Assembly: GCF_000733765.1 (NCBI RefSeq)
Contig: NZ_JPOG01000001.1
Location: forward strand, 124,001-188,000
Direction: 5' to 3'
DNA length: 64,000 bases
From: Algiphilus aromaticivorans DG1253
GTDB taxonomy: Bacteria > Pseudomonadota > Gammaproteobacteria > Nevskiales > Nevskiaceae
The notes below the pieces were generated by a model. The model was given only the letters and a program-made list of their open reading frames with translations, was not told the DNA's origin and ran no database searches. Numbering within the stretch: position 1 is the stretch's first letter; each line of letters begins with the position of its first letter. The translations under genes and the position numbers were made by a program. This document shows positions 59,287 through 64,000 of the stretch, in pieces.

Positions 59287-61722
59287 CTACTGGCTGATTC
59301 GATAATCGCGGATGGCCTTGGCCTCGATCTCGCTGCGCCGGAAGGCGAAGCGGTGCCATGCGCGCTCGGAATAGGCTTCCGTGAAGTCGCTGTAATGCGG
59401 GCTGGCCGGATCCGTGGATTGCGAGTAGGTGACGAAGCCCTCGGCGCGCACCTGGCCGTCCTCCCAGGTCACGGCGTGGATGTAGCTGTTGCCGAAGGTC
59501 ACCGGGTAGCCGGCCTCGGAAAGCGTTTCGCTGCCGGCGATGGTGAAGGCGCCCTCGAACTGCTCGCCGCCCGGAACCGGGATCGGGCTGCCGTCGGCAT
59601 CGTTGACGCCCGAGATCTGCAGTTCGCGCAGCGGTGCGTCCAGCGCGATCCCGAGACCCTCGATGCGATCGACCGCATTGCCCAGCGCCTGTCTCACGGC
59701 CAGGGCATTGGTGTTGAGATCGCGCGGCGTATTGACCGGGTCCTCGGTGCTGAAGGGAGTCTGCCAGAGGGTGTTGGCGCTGCTGGCCTCGCGCCAGAAC
59801 TCGCGCCAGAGATGCGCACCTTCGGAATCCGGGCTGCCGGTGCCGTCCCATGCGGTGAGCGCGTTGCAGGCGGCATCCTGGCCGTCGCACAGCTCGCCGA
59901 GCACGGTGTCGCGCGCCAGCCGCTCGCTGTAGATCTGCGCAGAGACGGTGACGTCCTTGAGCTGCTCGAAGCTGAAGCGATTGCCCTCGCGCCCGTCGGT
60001 GCCGGCAAGCCGGTCCTGGATCTGCAGGATGCAGAGGCGCGTGCGCAGCGTGCGCTCCGCTTCCTCGTCGCCGATGATGCGGTCGAAGCCGGTCAGCGGC
60101 TCGTCGGGGTGCGTCAACCAGTAGCTGTCGTTGCAGTTGTGCACCCAGTCGGCGCGCTCCAGCTTCGGCAGATTGGCCGGCCCGAAAATACCCGGCGCCG
60201 GGGCGTCGTCGTCGGACTGCCATTCGCAGTCGGCGCTGTTGCCGCGCAGCACGGGCAGACCGGGCATGAGCATGTCCACCAGTCCTCCGATGATGGGCGC
60301 CTGACAGTCGGCCTTCTGCTCGTCGGTGACGTTGGGCACTACGGTGATGTCACCGTAATAGGCCTCGCCGCCCGGGCCGGTGGCGATGGTGTTGACCCAG
60401 GGCACACCCAGGATCCCGCCGTGAAGGCGCTTGAACTCGTCCAGCGAGTCGGCCCGGTTCCAGGCGAAGAACTGGTCGAGCAGGCGGTCATTCTCGGCGT
60501 TGGCGTCGCGCAGCGTGTAGGCGCGCGTGTTGTCCCAGCCCAGCACCGGCAGGCCGGCGGCCTCGATCTCCAGCATCGGGCCGTAGTGCGAGCGATGCAG
60601 TGTGCGCGTCTCAGTAGTGATGCTGCCGTCGTCCTCCAGCACTTCGATCTCCAGCGGCACTTCCTCAATGTCGCGCAGTTCGCCATCGTAGAGGTACTGC
60701 TTGGCGTCCAGCAGATTGATGGCGAGCTGGTAGAAGGTGAAGCGGTGCGCGGTGGAGACGGTGTGGCTCCAGGCGAAATTGTCGTTGAAGCCGATGAGGA
60801 TGGCCGGAATGCCGTAGAGCGTCGACCCCATGATGTCGGCCTCGCCGGGAATGGTCAGATGCGCGGCGTAGAGGCGCTCGGTGCCCGACCAGGGGAAATG
60901 CGGATTGCCGAAGAGCATGGACTCGCCGGTCGTCGTGGCTTCGCCCGACAGCCCGTACATGTTGCTGCCGATGGGTAGGGGCTCGCCGAAGGGCACATCT
61001 TCTGATGTGATCTCGCCGGTTTCGATGGCGCGTCGCAACTGCTGCGGGTCGGTACCGGATCTCGCGGCCACTTCCTGTTCGCTACCGGTGGGCAGGCTGA
61101 GCAGGGGCGGTGTTGCCGTGGCGATCTCGGTGGCAATGGCGCTGGCGCCGGCGAGGATTCCGAGCCGGTAGTAGCGCCGATACATGTCGTCGGTGCTGAT
61201 CTCGGCCAGCCACTCGGCGTCGCGGCAGGCTTCGTGCCGGCCGGGATGCTCGTCGGCCTGCAGCTCGCGGATGTAGCGGTTGAGCCCGGCGGCGTAGCCA
61301 GCGGTGGCGTCGCGCACCTGCGCGGAGGCGCTGTCGTGAAGCCTCTGGACTGCTTCGTCGGTGGCGACCAGCTTCCAGAAGAAATCGCTGTCGATGTTGC
61401 CGGTGGTCGCGCCGTTGGCGCGGATGGTGTAGCTGCCGTCGCGGCCGAAGTAGCGCGCGCGCTCGCCGCGGATGGTCACCAGATCCTCAAGCAGCACGCA
61501 GATGTTGTCCTCGGCGAAGGCGTAGCCGAAGCCGTAGCCGAGGCTGCCGTAGTCGTCGGCGACGATGTGCGGAATGCCGAAGTCGGTGCGTGTAATGCGC
61601 GCGTCGAACTCGCCGTCGGTGCCGGTACCACTGCCGGGCGCATTGGCTGGCGGCTCACTGCCACTGCAGGCGGCAAGGCTGGCCATCGCCACGGCGACGG
61701 CAACTGGGGATAGAAAGCGCAT
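59287..61722 (-). CDS. Penicillin acylase family lipoprotein (N-terminal nucleophile amidohydrolase)
   Basis: An 811-residue protein. A lipoprotein signal ends in the lipobox LAAC with Cys19. The precursor should self-cleave before Ser253 (LPIGSNMYGLSG), the Ntn nucleophile. Beta-subunit motifs follow: SMLFGNPHFPWSG, GIPAILIGFNDNFAWSHTV and ITVVPNVTDEQ. Family members hydrolyse penicillins, acyl-homoserine lactones or other amides; the long beta subunit and lipoprotein anchoring are closer to the acylase group containing QuiP/PvdQ than to PGA, but the substrate is not fixed. It is divergent from transaldolase. Confidence 0.88.
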   Translation of the reverse strand: MRFLSPVAVAVAMASLAACSGSEPPANAPGSGTGTDGEFDARITRTDFGIPHIVADDYGSLGYGFGYAFAEDNICVLLEDLVTIRGERARYFGRDGSYTIRANGATTGNIDSDFFWKLVATDEAVQRLHDSASAQVRDATAGYAAGLNRYIRELQADEHPGRHEACRDAEWLAEISTDDMYRRYYRLGILAGASAIATEIATATPPLLSLPTGSEQEVAARSGTDPQQLRRAIETGEITSEDVPFGEPLPIGSNMYGLSGEATTTGESMLFGNPHFPWSGTERLYAAHLTIPGEADIMGSTLYGIPAILIGFNDNFAWSHTVSTAHRFTFYQLAINLLDAKQYLYDGELRDIEEVPLEIEVLEDDGSITTETRTLHRSHYGPMLEIEAAGLPVLGWDNTRAYTLRDANAENDRLLDQFFAWNRADSLDEFKRLHGGILGVPWVNTIATGPGGEAYYGDITVVPNVTDEQKADCQAPIIGGLVDMLMPGLPVLRGNSADCEWQSDDDAPAPGIFGPANLPKLERADWVHNCNDSYWLTHPDEPLTGFDRIIGDEEAERTLRTRLCILQIQDRLAGTDGREGNRFSFEQLKDVTVSAQIYSERLARDTVLGELCDGQDAACNALTAWDGTGSPDSEGAHLWREFWREASSANTLWQTPFSTEDPVNTPRDLNTNALAVRQALGNAVDRIEGLGIALDAPLRELQISGVNDADGSPIPVPGGEQFEGAFTIAGSETLSEAGYPVTFGNSYIHAVTWEDGQVRAEGFVTYSQSTDPASPHYSDFTEAYSERAWHRFAFRRSEIEAKAIRDYRISQ

Positions 61723-61826
61723 TGTGTCTCCTCCGCTAGGGACGGTATTCGGCTTGATCGCACCGTCCTGTGTAATGACTGGAGTGTGCCATCATTGATG
61801 AAAATTGCGCGCGAGCCCCCGACGTC

Positions 61827-62960
61827 ATGAGTGCCCAGGAAGCAAGTAATGCCGGCAAGCCCAACCCACTGGCGCAGCTGCACGGCTGTGGCCAGAGCTT
61901 CTGGCTGGATTACATCCGGCGGCGCATGCTGCAGGACGGGGAGCTGGAGCGGCTGATCCGCGACGACGGGCTGCGCGGCATGACCTCGAACCCGGCGATC
62001 TTCGAGAAGGCCATTGCCGGCTCGGATGACTACAACGAGCAGATCAAGGGGCTCGCCGCGCAGGGTGCGGACCGCGACGCGGCCTATGAAGCGCTGGTGC
62101 TGGCCGACATTGCTGACGCCGCCGACCACTTGCGGCCGGTCTGGGACAATAGTGACGAAGGCGACGGCTGCGTGAGCATCGAGGTGTCGCCGCATCTGGC
62201 GCGCGACACCGAGGGCACGCTGGCCGAGGCACGCCGGCTGTGGTCGGCGCTGGCGCGGCCCAACATCATGATCAAGGTGCCGGCGACGCTCGAGGGTTTG
62301 CCGGCCATCGAACAGCTCATCGCCGAGGGCGTCAACGTCAACGTCACGCTGCTCTTCTCTGTCTCTCGCTACGAGCAGGTGCTGGACGCTTTCCTGAAGG
62401 GGATGGAGCGTCGCCAGAGCGCCGGCGAACCGCTGGCGGGGCTGCATTCGGTAGCCAGTTTCTTCCTGTCGCGCATCGACAGCCACGTCGACGCGCGGCT
62501 GGACCGCTACGGTACCGAGCCCGCGCAGGCGCTGCGCGGCACCGCGGCCGTCGCCAGCGCGCAGCTTGCCTATGCGCATTTCCGCGCGCAGACACAGAGC
62601 GCGCGCTGGCAGCAGCTGGCCGCCGCCGGTGCGTCCCCGCAGCGTCTGCTCTGGGCATCAACCAGCGCCAAGGATCCGGCTTATGACGATCTGAAGTACG
62701 TCACGCCGCTGATCGGCCCGCAGACCGTGACGACACTGCCCCCCGAGACGGTGACGGCCTTCGGCGATCATGGCGTCTGCGCCGTGGCGATGGAGGGCGC
62801 ACCGCGCGGCGCGCGGCGCGCCGTGGAGGGGCTGGCGGAGCTCGACATCGATCTCGATGCGGTGGCCGACCAGCTGGAGGCCGAGGGCATCGACAAGTTC
62901 GTGCAGCCTTTCGACGCCCTGCTGGCCACCATCGACGAGCGGCTGCGCGCCGCGCGCTAG
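61827..62960 (+). CDS. tal: Transaldolase
   Basis: A 377-residue transaldolase of the longer bacterial class. The Schiff-base lysine is K150 in PNIMIKVPATLEG; the N-terminal LRGMTSNPAIFEKAI, VSIEVSPHLARDT and NVNVTLLFSVSRYEQV are also diagnostic. It interconverts sedoheptulose-7-phosphate/glyceraldehyde-3-phosphate and erythrose-4-phosphate/fructose-6-phosphate in the pentose phosphate pathway. It is separated from uppP by 42 nt in the same direction. Confidence 0.96.
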   Translation: MSAQEASNAGKPNPLAQLHGCGQSFWLDYIRRRMLQDGELERLIRDDGLRGMTSNPAIFEKAIAGSDDYNEQIKGLAAQGADRDAAYEALVLADIADAADHLRPVWDNSDEGDGCVSIEVSPHLARDTEGTLAEARRLWSALARPNIMIKVPATLEGLPAIEQLIAEGVNVNVTLLFSVSRYEQVLDAFLKGMERRQSAGEPLAGLHSVASFFLSRIDSHVDARLDRYGTEPAQALRGTAAVASAQLAYAHFRAQTQSARWQQLAAAGASPQRLLWASTSAKDPAYDDLKYVTPLIGPQTVTTLPPETVTAFGDHGVCAVAMEGAPRGARRAVEGLAELDIDLDAVADQLEAEGIDKFVQPFDALLATIDERLRAAR

Positions 62961-63002
62961 ACGACACGCGCTGCGCGACAGCGCTCAAGGAAGCGAGACG
63001 AC

Positions 63003-63818
63003 GTGGACCTGCTCCAGCTCATTCTCCTGGCCCTGGTGCAGGGCATCACCGAATTCCTGCCGATCAGCTCCTCGGCGCACCTGATCCTCTTTCCGCTGGT
63101 TTTTGGCAGTGCCGATCAAGGGCTGGGTATCGACGTCGCCCTGCATGCCGGCACGCTGATCGCGGTGATGGCCTATTTCCGCGAGGACACGGGCCAGCTC
63201 CTGCGCGGTGGGGTCCAGCTTTTGCGACCGGGTGCGCGCAGCGAAGCGCGCACGCTGGCGTTGCAGGTGGCGGTTGCGACGCTGCCGGTGGTCATCGTCG
63301 GCCTGCTGGCGCGCGATCTGGTGGCGAACGAACTGCGCTCGGTGGCGGTGATCGCGACCACGACGGTGCTCTTCGGCCTGCTGCTGGGCGTGGCCGACTG
63401 GCGGCAGCGCCATGTCACCGACAGCGCTGCCATGACGCTGGGCATTGCCTTTGCCATCGGCCTGGCGCAGGTGCTGGCGCTGGTGCCGGGCACCTCGCGC
63501 TCGGGCATCACCATCACGGCTGCGCTGCTTTTCGGCCTGGCGCGCCCGGAGGCCGCGCGCTTTGCGCTGCTGCTGGCGATTCCCACCACCGCGGCGGCGA
63601 CGCTGCTGGGAGGCTGGGAAATCGCACAGGGCAGCGAAGGCTTCGCTGCCGACCCCCTGGATGCGCTCATCGCCGCGGCGCTGGCCATGATCTCCGCCTA
63701 CGCCGCCATCGCCTGGCTGATGCGCTTCGTGCGTCGCGCCAGCTTCATGCCCTTCGTCTACTACCGTCTGGTACTGGGCGCCGCCCTCTTCGCCTGGATG
63801 GCCAGCGGCACGCTCTAG
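63003..63818 (+). CDS. uppP: Undecaprenyl-diphosphatase
   Basis: A 271-residue polytopic membrane protein (BacA/UppP). Active-site regions are VQGITEFLPISSSAH and ALVPGTSRSGITITAALL. It dephosphorylates undecaprenyl pyrophosphate to recycle the lipid carrier for peptidoglycan and other glycans, and is associated with bacitracin tolerance. The start is GTG at 63003 with an AAGGAAG site about seven bases upstream. Confidence 0.96.
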   Translation: MDLLQLILLALVQGITEFLPISSSAHLILFPLVFGSADQGLGIDVALHAGTLIAVMAYFREDTGQLLRGGVQLLRPGARSEARTLALQVAVATLPVVIVGLLARDLVANELRSVAVIATTTVLFGLLLGVADWRQRHVTDSAAMTLGIAFAIGLAQVLALVPGTSRSGITITAALLFGLARPEAARFALLLAIPTTAAATLLGGWEIAQGSEGFAADPLDALIAAALAMISAYAAIAWLMRFVRRASFMPFVYYRLVLGAALFAWMASGTL

Positions 63819-63917
63819 CGAAGTCGGGCGGCGCTGCGTCCCCGCCCGCCGTCAGCTCTGTTCTCCTGGCCGATGGTGCTAGCCTTTTGCGCCGGACACC
63901 CGACGATTCGAGGACGC

Positions 63918-64000
63918 ATGCGCGCTGCCCGCTACCAGAAGCTATCCGATCATCTGTGGTGCATCGACACCGAGCAGGTGCGCGACGCGCTCGCCTGCTG
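63918..64000 (+). CDS. N-terminus of a probable metallo-beta-lactamase-fold hydrolase (3'-truncated)
   Basis: The last 83 bases start an ATG behind GAGGACGC and encode about 27 residues, MRAARYQKLSDHLWCIDTEQ and onward VRDALAC, which resemble the first strand of an MBL-fold protein (LWCIDT). The gene continues beyond the window. Identity rests on this short stretch only. Confidence 0.45.
   Translation, partial: MRAARYQKLSDHLWCIDTEQVRDALAC

Overview
The window is a GC-rich, densely packed bacterial chromosome segment. Several features point to a gammaproteobacterium. The order pyrC'-pyrB-pyrR-ruvX-yqgE-...-gshB-pilG matches the Pseudomonas aeruginosa arrangement. A Pil-Chp twitching chemosensory system, a GlyGly-CTERM sorting tail and a Fur-controlled siderophore receptor operon fit the same group. 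A Nevskiales/Salinisphaerales/Xanthomonadales-like lineage is a guess from gene content only. I saw no rRNA, tRNA or CRISPR array.

Layout. 1-4.5 kb: a 5'-truncated EAL-domain phosphodiesterase, pdxH and an acetyl-CoA hydrolase/transferase. 4.5-5.3 kb: two inverted copies of a structured non-coding repeat. 5.3-16.9 kb: housekeeping and accessory genes (flavodoxin-fold protein, sirtuin with a DUF2231 membrane protein, RecQ, prolyl hydroxylase-like enzyme, PmbA, MntA-HepT toxin-antitoxin, thiolase, leucine dehydrogenase, DUF389 membrane protein). 17.1-18.5 kb: an intact IS256-family element with a 9-bp target duplication, inserted into a third copy of the repeat. 18.7-32.2 kb: a long minus-strand run containing acpH, a DUF502 protein, pckA, pilJ-pilH, pyrC'-pyrB-pyrR-ruvX-yqgE, a Gx/NusG-II/ApbE trio and gshB-gshA. 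32.3-40 kb: plus-strand pilG-pilI-chpA-chpC. The Pil-Chp array is therefore split around the pyr-gsh block.

40-46.8 kb: accessory genes (glycosyltransferase, capsule-type transferase), a voltage-gated K+ channel gene interrupted by an IS30-family element, and a frameshifted DUF6492-like pseudogene. 46.8-50.3 kb: a dienelactone hydrolase, then macrodomain-pncB-pncA, a small NAD/ADP-ribose salvage cluster. 50.4-54.8 kb: a secreted hydrolase with a GlyGly-CTERM tail, an LpxL-type acyltransferase, a VKOR-thioredoxin fusion and a glycerophosphodiesterase-like protein. 54.8-59.3 kb: a TonB receptor operon (receptor, DUF3325, DUF3649, PepSY) behind a Fur box. 59.3-64 kb: a penicillin-acylase lipoprotein, transaldolase, undecaprenyl-diphosphatase and the start of a probable metallo-beta-lactamase-fold gene.

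No single locus is clearly a new system. The best leads are the structured repeat family at gene 3' ends, the ApbE/NusG-II/Gx trio without a visible flavoprotein substrate, the DUF389 protein with a decayed lipid-kinase-like domain, and the macrodomain-pncB-pncA cluster.
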